Source: Pandoraea thiooxydans
GTDB taxonomy: Bacteria > Pseudomonadota > Gammaproteobacteria > Burkholderiales > Burkholderiaceae
Assembly: GCF_001931675.1 (NCBI RefSeq)
Contig: NZ_CP014839.1
Coordinates: 1,116,001 to 1,180,000 of the forward strand
Direction: 5' to 3'
DNA length: 64,000 nt
How positions within the stretch are numbered: the first letter of the stretch is position 1; every line of letters starts with the position of its first letter. The notes below the pieces were generated by a model. It was not told the DNA's origin, did no database searches, and was given only the letters and a program-made list of their open reading frames with translations. The translations under genes were made by a program, and so were the position numbers. Positions 40,038 through 49,956 of this stretch are shown one piece after another.

Positions 40038-40505
40038 TCAGCGAGTCTTGGCGTTGGTTGACGCGGGGCGCCGAGGATGCAGCAGCACGCGTTGGAGGCC
40101 AGCGGGCTGCTCCAGCAGATCGGCCAGCGTATATCGATCGAGCGTCGCAAACAACGCTTCGGACGCATCGGCCAGAATTCCACGCAACTTGCAGACCGGC
40201 GTGATACGGCACGAACCACCCCCCTGTTCGAGGCATTCAACCAGCGGACTGTCTGCCTCCGAGGTGCGTACCAGGGCGCCGATCGAAATCTCCGCAGCCG
40301 CGCGAGCGAGCCGGATGCCGCCTCCTTTGCCCCGGGTCGTCTCGAGATAACCGGCACGTGCGAGGAAGTTGATCACCTTCATCAAATGGTTATCCGAAAT
40401 CCCGTAAGCGGTGGCGATCTCCGAGCGCGTGGCATGGCCGTCAGTCCGCACGCCGACATACATCAACGTGCGCAAGCAGTAATCCGTGAACGTAGTCAGT
40501 CGCAT
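40038..40505 (-). CDS. Rrf2 family regulator, NsrR-like
   Basis: 155 residues. The N-terminal winged helix [16 protein letters not shown] and KGGGIRLAR wing are the NsrR pattern, and three cysteines in [19 protein letters not shown] could hold an Fe-S cluster. Spacing is C-x7-C-x5-C, longer in the first gap than in E. coli NsrR (C-x4-C-x5-C). NsrR senses nitric oxide and represses detoxification genes; a target such as hmp is not in this window. Convergent with the TPR/ATP-grasp gene. Confidence 0.85.
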   Translation of the reverse strand: MRLTTFTDYCLRTLMYVGVRTDGHATRSEIATAYGISDNHLMKVINFLARAGYLETTRGKGGGIRLARAAAEISIGALVRTSEADSPLVECLEQGGGSCRITPVCKLRGILADASEALFATLDRYTLADLLEQPAGLQRVLLHPRRPASTNAKTR

Positions 40506-40573
40506 GAATTGGGGATCGCTGGCGTGCGCCTCATGAACCGTGAACCGCTACGCGGAAAATCGGCGCACGCACG

Positions 40574-42655
40574 TCAGGCCGCCATACCGCTGTGCCGCAA
40601 CAGCGCGTCGACCGTCGGCGCTCTCCCGCGGAATGCCTTGAACGAGTCGATTGCCTGGCGGCTGCCGCCGACCGCCAGAATTTCGTCCCGATAGCGGGCG
40701 CCGATCTGCGCGTCGAGCACCGTACCGGTACGCCTGGCGGCCTCTTCGAAGGCGGCGTAGGCGTCGGCCGACAGCACTTCCGCCCACTTGTAGCTGTAGT
40801 AGCCGGCCGCATACCCACCGGCAAAAATATGACTGAACGTATTGGGCCACCGCGAGAAGGGCGCTTGCGGCAGGACGTGCAGCCGATCGTTGGTTTCTCG
40901 CGAGAGCGCCAGCACCGTTTGCGGCCCGTTCGGATCGAAGTCGGCGTGCAAGCGCATGTCAAAATCCGAGAAGACAATCTGGCGCAGCATCATCAAACCG
41001 CTCTGGAAGTTTCGTGCGGCGACCATTTTGTCGAACAGCGGGCGTGGCAATGGGGCTCCCGTTTCGGCATGGGCGGTCATGTGTGTGAGCACGTCCCATT
41101 CCCAGCAAAAATTCTCCATGAACTGCGAAGGCAATTCGACCGCGTCCCACTCCACGCCGTTGATGCCCGATACTCCGGCATCCTCCACCTGGGTCAGCAT
41201 ATGGTGCAAGCCATGCCCGAACTCGTGGAACAGCGTAATCACATCGTCGTGCGTAAAAAGGGCGGGCTTGCCATTGACCGGCGCCGGGAAGTTGCAGGTC
41301 AGGTAGGCCACCGGCGTTTGCAGACCCCCGTCGCCAAGACGCTTGCGGGCGCGCGCGTCGTCCATCCATGCGCCGCCGCGCTTGCCCTCGCGAGCATAAA
41401 GATCGAGGTAAAACTGGGCGACGAGCTCCCCGGCCGAATTCTCAATGCGGAAAAAGCGCACATCAGGATGCCAGACTTCGGCGGTGTCCGGGCGAATGGT
41501 CACGCCGAACAGGGTCGAGGCAACGCGGAACAAGCCCTCCAGCACCTTGGGCTGCGGAAAATATTGTCGCACCTCGTTTTCGGAGAACGCGTACTGCCGT
41601 TGGCGCAGTTTTTCAGACACATAGGTCACGTCCCACGGTTCAAGCGTCGTCAGCCCGAACTCCTGCGCGGCAAACGCCGTCAGCTCGGCCCAGTCCTTTT
41701 CCGCATAGGGGCGGGCGCGGCGTGCCAAATCCTCCAGGAAACCCAGGACCTGGGCAGGGGACTCCGCCATCTTCGGCTCGAGCGATACCTCGGCATAGTT
41801 GGCAAAGCCGAGCATTTGCGCTTCCTCGTGCCGCAATGCCAGTTGTTCGGTAATGATCGCGGTATTGTCCCAGTCCGCCTCGCCTGCGCCATACTCGGGC
41901 GCCAGTTCGGAAGCTCGTGTCACATTGGCCTTGTACATCGCTTCGCGCAATGCGCGGTTGTCCGCGTACTGCAGCACGGGGAAATACGATGGGAAATGGA
42001 GGGTGAATTTCCAGCCTGATTTCCCATCCTTGCTGGCCGCTTCGCGGGCGGCGTCCTTGACGTCGTCCGGCAGTCCGGCCAGCTCGGTTTCGTTCTCGAC
42101 ATAGCGTGCAAACGCATTCGTGGCATCGAGCACATGATCGGAAAAGGCTTTGCCGAGAGCCGCTTGCCGTTCCTGAATGGCTGCGAAGCGAGGCTTCTCC
42201 GACTCGGGCAGTTCGGCGCCGCCCAGGCGAAATCCGCGCAGCTCGTTCTCGAGTATTTTCTTGCGGGCCGCCGACAGGCCGGCGTATTCAGCCCCATTGG
42301 CGATCGACTTGTATTTGTCGTACAAGGCCAGGTTCTGCCCCAGCGACGACCAGAATTCCGTCACTCGCGGCAGGTTCTCGCCGTGCGCCGTGCGCAGTGC
42401 CGGCGTGTCGGCTACCGCGGTGAGATGATTGATGACGCCCCAGGCCCGGCCGAGTCCTTCGGTGCCATCTTCCAACGCCTCGACGACGTCGCGCCACGTG
42501 CCGGGCGTGGCAGGGTCGGCGGCGCGCTCGACTGCCGTGCGGGCTTTGGCCAGCAGGGTGTCGATGGCTGGCGTGATGTGTTCCGGTCGAATCGAGCCAA
42601 AACGAGGTAAATCCGAGAAATCCAGCAGCGGGTTGGCGGCGTCGTGAGCACTCAT
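40574..42655 (-). CDS. prlC: Oligopeptidase A (M3 metallopeptidase)
   Basis: Start set to the ATG at 42655 (MSAHDAANPLLDFSDLPRF), giving 693 residues; the frame is open 33 codons further up but that extension does not look like the family. Zinc site HEFGH at residues 477-481 (HDDVITLFHEFGHGLHHML) with the third ligand Glu in NGVEWDAVELPSQF. Cytosolic enzyme that degrades cleaved signal peptides and short oligopeptides. Last gene of the folD-prlC minus-strand pair. Confidence 0.94.
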   Translation of the reverse strand: MSAHDAANPLLDFSDLPRFGSIRPEHITPAIDTLLAKARTAVERAADPATPGTWRDVVEALEDGTEGLGRAWGVINHLTAVADTPALRTAHGENLPRVTEFWSSLGQNLALYDKYKSIANGAEYAGLSAARKKILENELRGFRLGGAELPESEKPRFAAIQERQAALGKAFSDHVLDATNAFARYVENETELAGLPDDVKDAAREAASKDGKSGWKFTLHFPSYFPVLQYADNRALREAMYKANVTRASELAPEYGAGEADWDNTAIITEQLALRHEEAQMLGFANYAEVSLEPKMAESPAQVLGFLEDLARRARPYAEKDWAELTAFAAQEFGLTTLEPWDVTYVSEKLRQRQYAFSENEVRQYFPQPKVLEGLFRVASTLFGVTIRPDTAEVWHPDVRFFRIENSAGELVAQFYLDLYAREGKRGGAWMDDARARKRLGDGGLQTPVAYLTCNFPAPVNGKPALFTHDDVITLFHEFGHGLHHMLTQVEDAGVSGINGVEWDAVELPSQFMENFCWEWDVLTHMTAHAETGAPLPRPLFDKMVAARNFQSGLMMLRQIVFSDFDMRLHADFDPNGPQTVLALSRETNDRLHVLPQAPFSRWPNTFSHIFAGGYAAGYYSYKWAEVLSADAYAAFEEAARRTGTVLDAQIGARYRDEILAVGGSRQAIDSFKAFRGRAPTVDALLRHSGMAA

Positions 42656-42822
42656 GGGTTGCATATCCGTGAAATCGAACTTATCGATGAGTGTGGGGGC
42701 AAGCGGCCGGTTTTTCCAGTCGTTTTTATCTGCGGCGCCGATAGCCTGCTTCAACCGGCGCGCATCGGGCTCAAAGGCATGACGGTCCAGTCAGGGGCCG
42801 CGCCGTCATGCCGGTGCGCCAA

Positions 42823-43674
42823 TCAGCCCGCGGCGCGCTCGGCTGCCTCCAGCGTATTGACCAGCAGCATCGTAATCGTCATCGGCCCAACCCCGCCGGG
42901 GACCGGCGTGATCCAGCCTGCGACTTCCTTGACGGCGGCGAAATCGACGTCGCCGCACAACTTGCCCTGGTCGTCGCGGTTCATGCCGACGTCGATGACC
43001 GCCGCGCCCGGCTTGACCATGTCGGCCGTAATCAAATTACGCCGACCGACCGCGGCGACGATGACATCGGCCTCGCGCGTATGCGCGGCCAGATCGCGGG
43101 TTTTGCTGTTGCAAATGGTCACGGTCGCGCCGGCCTGCAGCAGCATCATTGCCATCGGCTTGCCGACGATGTTCGAGGCGCCCACCACCACGGCACGGGC
43201 GCCGCGCAGCGGGAATTCGATGGACTCCAGCATTTTCATGCAGCCATAAGGGGTACAAGGCCGAAACAATGGCGCGCCGGTCATCAGCGCGCCGGCGTTG
43301 GCGACGTGAAATCCGTCGACGTCCTTTTCCGGCGCGATCGCCTCCAGGACCTTGTGGCTGTCGATGTGCTTGGGCAGCGGCAACTGCACGAGAATACCGT
43401 GCACCTTCGGATCGGCATTGAGTTCGGCGATGCGTGCCAGCAGCTTCGCCTCGGGCAAGTCGGCTGGAAAACGATCGAATACCGAGTAAATGCCGTTGTC
43501 TTCGCACGCCTTGACCTTATTGCGGACGTAGACCTGGCTGGCAGGGTCTTCGCCCACCAGAATCACGGCCAGGCCTGGCTGGTGGCCGCGGGCGGTGAGT
43601 TTCGCCGCGCGGGCAGCGACGTCGGCACGAAGTTTTTTGGCAAGCGCGTTGCCGTCAAGCAGGGTAGCAGTCAT
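42823..43674 (-). CDS. folD: Bifunctional methylenetetrahydrofolate dehydrogenase/cyclohydrolase
   Basis: 283 residues, the usual size. Interconverts 5,10-methylene-THF, 5,10-methenyl-THF and 10-formyl-THF. The catalytic lysine is in [16 protein letters not shown], the folate site in [11 protein letters not shown] and PEKDVDGFH, and the NADP site in [13 protein letters not shown]. Upstream of prlC and downstream of the FixJ-like regulator, all on the minus strand. Confidence 0.97.
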   Translation of the reverse strand: MTATLLDGNALAKKLRADVAARAAKLTARGHQPGLAVILVGEDPASQVYVRNKVKACEDNGIYSVFDRFPADLPEAKLLARIAELNADPKVHGILVQLPLPKHIDSHKVLEAIAPEKDVDGFHVANAGALMTGAPLFRPCTPYGCMKMLESIEFPLRGARAVVVGASNIVGKPMAMMLLQAGATVTICNSKTRDLAAHTREADVIVAAVGRRNLITADMVKPGAAVIDVGMNRDDQGKLCGDVDFAAVKEVAGWITPVPGGVGPMTITMLLVNTLEAAERAAG

Positions 43675-43775
43675 GGTGGTGAATCACACGAGAAATAAAA
43701 CCGGCGCCGGCGACGCCCGCACCCGGGCGTCTCGCGCCGTCAATCGAATAAAACGTTATACCTGTGGCATCGCGC

Positions 43776-44402
43776 TCAGGAGCGCTTGGACAAGGCCAGG
43801 CGCAGCAGGTCGGCGACCGTGTTGACGTTGAGCTTTTCCATGATATTGGCGCGGTGGGCCTCGACCGTCTTGATGCTGATGCCGAGGTCGTCGGCAATCT
43901 GCTTGTTCAGCCGGCCGGCGATGATGCGCTCGAGTACCTGCTGTTCGCGCCCGGTCAGACGCGCCAGCAGTTCGTCGGCCGCCTGCTGCTCGCGCTGGCT
44001 GCTGGCGTCAAGCCGGGCCTTGCCCAGCATGCGCTCGACCAGCACACGCAGCTCGGCCGCATCGAACGGCTTTTCGATAAAGTCCATCGCACCCTTTTTC
44101 ATGGTGTTGACGGCCATCGGCACGTCGCCGTGGCCAGTGACGAAAATGGTCGGAATCGAAATATTCTGAGCCAGCAGATGCTCCTGCAACTCGAGTCCGT
44201 TCATCCCGGGCATGCGCACGTCGAGGATCAGGCATGCCACCTGGCGCCGGTCGTAGTGCGCCAGGAACTGCTCGGCACTGTCGAAACTGCGCACGTGATA
44301 ACCGTTGGCTTCGAGTAACCAGCGCAGCGAGTCACGAACGGCTTCATCATCGTCGACAATAAAGACGGTTTCTTGATCAGTGTTGTTGTTGCTGGCAGTC
44401 AT
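43776..44402 (-). CDS. FixJ-like response regulator (LuxR-type HTH)
   Basis: 208 residues. Receiver domain with acidic pocket DDDEA and phosphoacceptor Asp61 (LILDVRMPG), the conserved Thr (FVTGHGD) and Lys (IEKPF); then a NarL/FixJ-type helix-turn-helix (LTGREQQVLERIIAG, KTVEAHRANIMEKL). Its ATG overlaps the kinase stop by 4 bases, so the two form one operon. Which genes it controls is not shown, but the aceE operon starts just upstream of the kinase on the other strand. Confidence 0.93.
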   Translation of the reverse strand: MTASNNNTDQETVFIVDDDEAVRDSLRWLLEANGYHVRSFDSAEQFLAHYDRRQVACLILDVRMPGMNGLELQEHLLAQNISIPTIFVTGHGDVPMAVNTMKKGAMDFIEKPFDAAELRVLVERMLGKARLDASSQREQQAADELLARLTGREQQVLERIIAGRLNKQIADDLGISIKTVEAHRANIMEKLNVNTVADLLRLALSKRS

Positions 44403-46879
44403 GCTTCCCCCACGGATGAAGTATCGGCGTCAAATGGTAAAAGGATAAAGAACGTGCAGCCGCTGCGCACGTCCCCGGCATAGTTGTTTTCCACCCACAG
44501 GCGGCCATGATGGGATTCGATGATCGAGCGGCAAATATTCAGACCCATGCCCATACCGTCGGATTTCGTACTGAAAAACGGTTCGAACAGGCGTTCGATG
44601 GCGGTCTCGTCGACGCCCGGACCATGATCGACGACGGTGAACTCGATGGCTCTCTCCTGTCGGCGCACGTGCAGGCGAATCGATAGATCGCGCCGCAGGC
44701 CCGGCGGCGGCGTATGGTTTTGCATCGCCTCGGCCGCGTTTTTGAGCAGATTCACCAAAACCTGTTCGATCAGCACCGGGTCGACGTAAATTTGCGGCAG
44801 GCCCGCCGGGAGCTCGGTCACGATGCGGATGCGCCGCTTGCGCGCCTCGATTTCGGCCAGCCCCACCGCATCGGCGACGATCTCGTAAATGCTCGTGGGT
44901 TGACGCTTGGGTTCGCTGCGTTTGACGAACGAGCGGATGCGCTTGATGATCATGCCCGCCCGCACCGCTTGTTGCGAGGTTTTTTCGAGTGCCGGCAGCA
45001 ACGTCTCCGGACTGGTGCGTCCTGCCCGCACCAACGCGGCCGTTCCCATGCAGTAATTATTGATTGCGGCCAATGGCTGATTCAACTCGTGGGCCAACGA
45101 AGAGGCCATCTCGCCCATTGTCATCAGTCGGCCGGTGAATTGCAAGCGCTCTTCTTCCTGGCGCGCCAGCTCCTCGGCCTGACGCCGCGCGGTAATGTCG
45201 GTGGCCACTTGCAGTTGTGCCAAGTGACCGTCCACCCATTGGATGTATTGGCGCCGCACTTCAAACCATTTTTGCCGGCTGGGCAGGTAGATCTCCTGCG
45301 TTTCGGAAGCCGTATCAGTCAGAGCCACGGCCGGCAGACCCGCATAGGCGTCCACCATGTCGATCGAATCGCTCGACGCTTGCGCCGACTCGAGCGCGCC
45401 GTCGGACAGCTCGAGATGTCCCTCCGGTCGCGTGCCGAACAATTGCCGGTAATAACGATTGGCGAACAGCAGCTCGGCCTTGTCGACGGCCAGCACCGAG
45501 ACCGACGCGTCGAGACTCTCGAGCACCGTGGTGAAACGCTCGTGGGCCGCGGCAAGCTCCTCGCGGGCGCGTTTGGGTTCACTGATATCGGTCAGTGACG
45601 ACATCCAGCCGGTTTGCCTGCCATGCGCGTCTACCAGCGGCGAGACGAACATACGGGCATAGAACACCGAGCCGTTCTTGCGCCGCACACGGATTTCGAA
45701 CCCGTGCGACGGGGCCTTGCCGCGCAGGGTCATGTCGATGCGGCGCTGCATCTCGTAAATGTCGTCGTCCGGCCAGTAGGGATAGGGCGGCGCATGCCCC
45801 AGAAGGTCCGCCTCGTCCCAGCCCGTCATGCGGCAAAACGCCGGATTGACATAAGTGATATGGCCTTGCAGATCCAGCACCCGCATGCCGATCACGATGG
45901 AATTTTCCATCGCCCGGCGAAACGATGTTTCGTTGAACAGCGCCTGTTGCGCCTCGAAACGTTGCCGCGTGTGGCGCCACAAGCTCCAGAGGCTCCAGAG
46001 CACGAAGCACGACAGGCCGACAATTAGCCATACCAGCGTGTTATTGACGAAGTTGCCGACCGATGGATATGAATAGACGCGCACCAGCAGGCTATGCCCG
46101 GGAGGGTCGAGCAGCAGCTCGGACGAAACGTCGCGTGGCGACGGCGGCCGGGTCGATGTGGTGGCCAGCTCCTTGTTGTGGGTGTCGACGAACGAGACCT
46201 TGAACTTGTTGCCGAGCTCTTGCGGCAATTCATGAATCAGCATTCCCTCGACCGAATACACCACGCCGATGGTGCCGAGGAATTCGCGCCCGCGCAGCAC
46301 GGGCACTTCGAGCGCTATGTAGGACATGCCCGAAGCGTCGTACAGTAACGTCGAGTAGGCCGGTCGCCGCGAATCACGGGCGGCACGAAACGCCACCAGC
46401 AAAGCGTCCTCCATCGGACTGTCCTTGCTCGCCTGCAGTCGCGCGGCAAACGGCGAATCGCTCGGCACTGCCCACTGCGGCCGTTGCTCGGCATTCAGCC
46501 AGTTCATGAACACGATGTCAGGATGATTCTGCATCATCTCGTCGGCTGCGCTGGCGAAATGTCCGAGGCCCTGGGGAGCCGCGGCGGTGTCGCGCGCGAG
46601 CGAACTGATCTGATCCTGGATCGACAGCATGTTCAGGCGAATCTGTTGCTGCGCCCAGGCGACATTCCGGTACAGGGTATCTTGCTGCTGCTCTGTCTCG
46701 CGGCGGTTCAGGCTCCACAGAATCAGGCTCATCACCACCAGAAAGATAACAATCGAGGCGAGCGGCACCAGCAGGTAGTAGTGCGATTCCGCAAAACCCT
46801 GCAGCCAGCGGTTCGAACGGCCGGCTGCGTGATTCGGCCGTGTGGGGGGGGCGGGAGTGGCGACGCGGTGCGGAAACAT
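44399..46879 (-). CDS. PAS-domain sensor histidine kinase, FixL/DctB-like
   Basis: 826 residues. First membrane helix at 35-57, a periplasmic sensor of about 220 residues, second helix at about 278-302, two PAS domains (318-440 and 442-560), then HisKA with His597 in SSLAHELNQPLAAINNYC and a HATPase domain (VLVNLLKNAAEAM; DHGPGVDE; GMGLNICRSIIE). The second PAS lacks an obvious haem-binding His signature, so it is not proven to be an oxygen sensor. The periplasmic part suggests a small-molecule ligand. Divergent from aceE, gap 308 bases. Confidence 0.92.
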   Translation of the reverse strand: MFPHRVATPAPPTRPNHAAGRSNRWLQGFAESHYYLLVPLASIVIFLVVMSLILWSLNRRETEQQQDTLYRNVAWAQQQIRLNMLSIQDQISSLARDTAAAPQGLGHFASAADEMMQNHPDIVFMNWLNAEQRPQWAVPSDSPFAARLQASKDSPMEDALLVAFRAARDSRRPAYSTLLYDASGMSYIALEVPVLRGREFLGTIGVVYSVEGMLIHELPQELGNKFKVSFVDTHNKELATTSTRPPSPRDVSSELLLDPPGHSLLVRVYSYPSVGNFVNNTLVWLIVGLSCFVLWSLWSLWRHTRQRFEAQQALFNETSFRRAMENSIVIGMRVLDLQGHITYVNPAFCRMTGWDEADLLGHAPPYPYWPDDDIYEMQRRIDMTLRGKAPSHGFEIRVRRKNGSVFYARMFVSPLVDAHGRQTGWMSSLTDISEPKRAREELAAAHERFTTVLESLDASVSVLAVDKAELLFANRYYRQLFGTRPEGHLELSDGALESAQASSDSIDMVDAYAGLPAVALTDTASETQEIYLPSRQKWFEVRRQYIQWVDGHLAQLQVATDITARRQAEELARQEEERLQFTGRLMTMGEMASSLAHELNQPLAAINNYCMGTAALVRAGRTSPETLLPALEKTSQQAVRAGMIIKRIRSFVKRSEPKRQPTSIYEIVADAVGLAEIEARKRRIRIVTELPAGLPQIYVDPVLIEQVLVNLLKNAAEAMQNHTPPPGLRRDLSIRLHVRRQERAIEFTVVDHGPGVDETAIERLFEPFFSTKSDGMGMGLNICRSIIESHHGRLWVENNYAGDVRSGCTFFILLPFDADTSSVGEA

Positions 46880-47187
46880 CCCAAGATTGTAGCTCAGACG
46901 GCACCGTCGCCCGCGCCCCCGCGACCCGTTGCACCGCCATTGTCAAATCGCGGTGAAACGCCTACGGTAGGTCAATACAGGTATCGAGGTCGAAAAATCG
47001 CGCTGAGGTTTTTGCTGCACTGCGGCGTGACTTTTCATATTATAAAAACATATATCGTAATTTGAAATTTTTCTTGCGCTTCGCCCCGCGTACTCCTTAC
47101 AATGGCGCGGCATAAGGTCGGCGAGCCTGCCGTGCTCGAAACAGGCTCGACCGCGTCGCCCACTCCCACGACAGACAGGAGACAACC
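46880..47187. other. Divergent control region between the sensor kinase and aceE
   Basis: 308 bases with no gene. From 47033 to 47073 it is very A/T-rich against a GC-rich background, then the aceE promoter at 47074-47103 follows. I see no strong palindrome, though TATATCGTAATTTGAAA and neighbouring A/T blocks could hold a regulator or act as an UP element. Confidence 0.5.
47074..47103 (+). promoter_or_regulatory. Candidate aceE operon promoter
   Basis: TTGCGC at 47074-47079, 18-base spacer, TACAAT at 47098-47103, with an A/T-rich tract directly upstream. It gives a leader of about 78 bases, with AGGAG just before the ATG at 47188. Confidence 0.5.
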
Positions 47188-49875
47188 ATGTCCGCCGTAC
47201 CTGATGAAGTTCTGAAATACGTGTCCGAGCAGGACGCCGATCCCCAAGAGACCAAGGAATGGCTCGAATCCCTGGAAGGCGTGCTTAGCGCCGAAGGTCC
47301 GGAGCGGGCGCACTACCTGCTCGAAAAGCTGATCGAATACGCTCGCGTGAACGGCGAACACCTGCCGTTCTCCGCCAATACGCCCTACATCAACACCATT
47401 CCGCTCGATCAGCAAGCCCATATTCCGGGCGACCAGGAGATCGAACATCGCGTGCGTTCGTACACGCGCTGGAACGCGATTGCGATGGTGCTGCGCGCGG
47501 GCAAGACCACCAACGTGGGCGGCCATATCGCTTCGTTTGCCTCGGCCGCCACGTTGTACGACGTCGGTTTCAATCATTTTTGGCACGCGCCTTCCGACAA
47601 GCACGGTGGCGACCTGATCTTCGTGCAGGGCCACTCGTCGCCCGGCATCTACAGCCGCGCATTCTTGCTGGGCCGTCTGACCGAGAAGCAACTCGACGGC
47701 TTCCGCCAGGAAGTCGATGGCCATGGCATCCCGTCCTACCCGCACCCGTGGCTGATGCCGGACTTCTGGCAATTCCCGACCGTTTCGATGGGCCTGGGCC
47801 CGATCATGGCGATCTATCAAGCCCGCTTCATGAAATACATGGAAAGCCGGGGCGTGCTGAAAACCGACGGCCGCAAAGTGTGGGCTTTCCTGGGCGATGG
47901 CGAAACCGACGAGCCCGAATCGCTCGGCGCGATCGGCATGGCCGGGCGCGAACGGCTCGATAACCTGATTTTCGTGGTCAACTGCAATCTGCAGCGCCTG
48001 GACGGCCCGGTGCGCGGCAATGGCAAGATCATCCAGGAGCTGGAGTCGGAATTCCGCGGCGCCGGATGGAATGTCATCAAGGTCATCTGGGGCAGCCGCT
48101 GGGATGCCCTGTTGGCGCGTGACAAGAAGGGTTTGCTGATGAAGCGCATGATGGAGTGCGTGGATGGCGAGTACCAGACCTACAAGTCTAAGGACGGCGC
48201 TTACGTGCGTGAGCATTTCTTCAACTCGCCCGAGTTGAAGGCGATGGTGGCCGACTACTCCGACGAAGACATCTGGAATCTGAATCGCGGCGGTCACGAT
48301 CCGCACAAGATCTATGCGGCGTTCCAGCAGGCGACCAATCACAAGGGTCAGCCGACCGTGATCCTGGCCAAGACCATCAAGGGTTATGGCATGGGCGAAG
48401 CCGGCCAGGCGATGAACATCACCCACCAGCAAAAGAAAATGCCGGTGGATGCGCTGAAGAAGTTCCGCGATCAATTCAAGCTGCCGATCACCGACGAGCA
48501 GATCGCCGACGTGCCTTACGTGACGTTCGAAGAGGGCTCGAAAGAACTCGAATACATGCGCGAGCGCCGCATGGAGCTGGGTGGTTACCTGCCGGCCCGG
48601 CGCGCCAAGGCCGCATCGCTTCAGGTGCCGGCGCTGTCGGCTTTCGAGCCGGTGCTCAAGGCGACCGCCGAAGGGCGTGAAATCTCGACCACCATGGCGT
48701 TCGTGCGGGTGCTGAACATCCTGCTCAAGGACAAGACGCTGGGCCAGCGGATCGTGCCGATCGTGCCGGACGAATCGCGTACCTTCGGCATGGAAGGGTT
48801 GTTCCGTCAGATCGGTATCTGGAACCAGCAAGGCCAGAAGTACGTGCCTCAGGACCAGGACCAGCTGATGTTCTACAAGGAATCCGAGAACGGTCAGATT
48901 CTGCAGGAAGGGATTAACGAGGCCGGCGGCATGTGCGACTGGATCGCGGCGGCCACGTCGTACTCGACGCATGGCGAGCAGATGATCCCGTTCTATGTCT
49001 TTTACTCGATGTTCGGCTTCCAGCGCATCGGCGATCTGGCCTGGGCCGCCGGCGACATGCGCTCCCGCGGCTTCCTGGTCGGCGGCACCGCCGGGCGCAC
49101 GACGCTCAACGGCGAAGGCCTGCAGCACGAAGACGGTCACTCGCTGCTGTGGTCCTCGGCGATTCCGAACTGCATTTCGTACGACCCGACCTATGGCTAC
49201 GAACTGGCGGTGATCGTGCAGGACGGCCTGCGCCGCATGGTGCAGGAGCAGGAGGACGTGTACTACTATATTACCGTGATGAACGAGAACTACGCGCAAC
49301 CCGGCTTGCCCGAGGGCGTGGAGAAGGACATCGTCAAGGGCATGTATCTGTTCCGGCGCGGCGAGCAAAGCAAGAAGGCCCCGCACGTGCAACTGCTGGG
49401 CTCGGGCACGATCTTCAACGAAGTGGTCGAAGCCGCCGCGCTATTGAAGAACGATTGGGGTGTCGACGCCGATCTGTGGAGCTGCCCGAGCTTCACCGAA
49501 CTGGCGCGCGAAGGCCACGACGTGGCGCGCTACAACCTGCTGCATCCGACCGAGACGCAACGCCAATCGCATGTCGAGGCTTGCCTCAAGGACGCGAGCG
49601 GACCGGTGATCGCTTCGACCGATTATGTGCGTGCCTATGCCGATCAGATTCGTCCGTTCCTGTCGCAGCGCTATGTGGTACTGGGCACCGACGGTTTCGG
49701 CCGTTCCGACACGCGCGAAAAATTGCGTCATTTCTTCGAGGTTGACCGCTACTGGGTCACCGTTGCGGCGCTCAAGGCGCTGGCCGACGAGGGAACGATC
49801 GCTGCAGCCAAGGTCGCCGAAGCGATTGCCAAGTACGGGCTCGATCCGAACAAACCCAACCCGATGATCGTGTAA
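47188..49875 (+). CDS. aceE: Pyruvate dehydrogenase E1 component (homodimeric)
   Basis: 895 residues, the single-chain E1 of Gammaproteobacteria and Betaproteobacteria. Decarboxylates pyruvate with thiamine diphosphate and passes the acetyl group to the lipoyl arm of E2. The ThDP/Mg motif GDGE...N is seen in FLGDGETDEPESLGA with the later VNCNLQRLDG, plus the N-terminal helix that docks with E2 and QHEDGHSLLWSSAIPN in the second half. First gene of the aceE-aceF-(proteasome-like gene)-lpdA operon. Confidence 0.97.
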   Translation: MSAVPDEVLKYVSEQDADPQETKEWLESLEGVLSAEGPERAHYLLEKLIEYARVNGEHLPFSANTPYINTIPLDQQAHIPGDQEIEHRVRSYTRWNAIAMVLRAGKTTNVGGHIASFASAATLYDVGFNHFWHAPSDKHGGDLIFVQGHSSPGIYSRAFLLGRLTEKQLDGFRQEVDGHGIPSYPHPWLMPDFWQFPTVSMGLGPIMAIYQARFMKYMESRGVLKTDGRKVWAFLGDGETDEPESLGAIGMAGRERLDNLIFVVNCNLQRLDGPVRGNGKIIQELESEFRGAGWNVIKVIWGSRWDALLARDKKGLLMKRMMECVDGEYQTYKSKDGAYVREHFFNSPELKAMVADYSDEDIWNLNRGGHDPHKIYAAFQQATNHKGQPTVILAKTIKGYGMGEAGQAMNITHQQKKMPVDALKKFRDQFKLPITDEQIADVPYVTFEEGSKELEYMRERRMELGGYLPARRAKAASLQVPALSAFEPVLKATAEGREISTTMAFVRVLNILLKDKTLGQRIVPIVPDESRTFGMEGLFRQIGIWNQQGQKYVPQDQDQLMFYKESENGQILQEGINEAGGMCDWIAAATSYSTHGEQMIPFYVFYSMFGFQRIGDLAWAAGDMRSRGFLVGGTAGRTTLNGEGLQHEDGHSLLWSSAIPNCISYDPTYGYELAVIVQDGLRRMVQEQEDVYYYITVMNENYAQPGLPEGVEKDIVKGMYLFRRGEQSKKAPHVQLLGSGTIFNEVVEAAALLKNDWGVDADLWSCPSFTELAREGHDVARYNLLHPTETQRQSHVEACLKDASGPVIASTDYVRAYADQIRPFLSQRYVVLGTDGFGRSDTREKLRHFFEVDRYWVTVAALKALADEGTIAAAKVAEAIAKYGLDPNKPNPMIV

Positions 49876-49892
49876 GCTGCCTGCTAGCGGCA

Positions 49893-49922
49893 AAGGGCGC
49901 GCCTGTGGACGGGTGCGCCCTT
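49893..49922 (+). promoter_or_regulatory. Intercistronic hairpin between aceE and aceF
   Basis: 11-bp stem (AAGGGCGCGCC with complement, one G-U) and a loop of 7-8 bases. No U-run follows, so mRNA stability or processing is more likely than termination. Confidence 0.55.
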
Positions 49923-49956
49923 CGCAGTGCGGGCAGACGCGAGGAGACTGTCAGAA

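Noticed and set aside
47035-49392. 785-codon frame antisense to aceE
   Set aside because: His/Arg/Leu-rich shadow of a strongly biased GC-rich gene.
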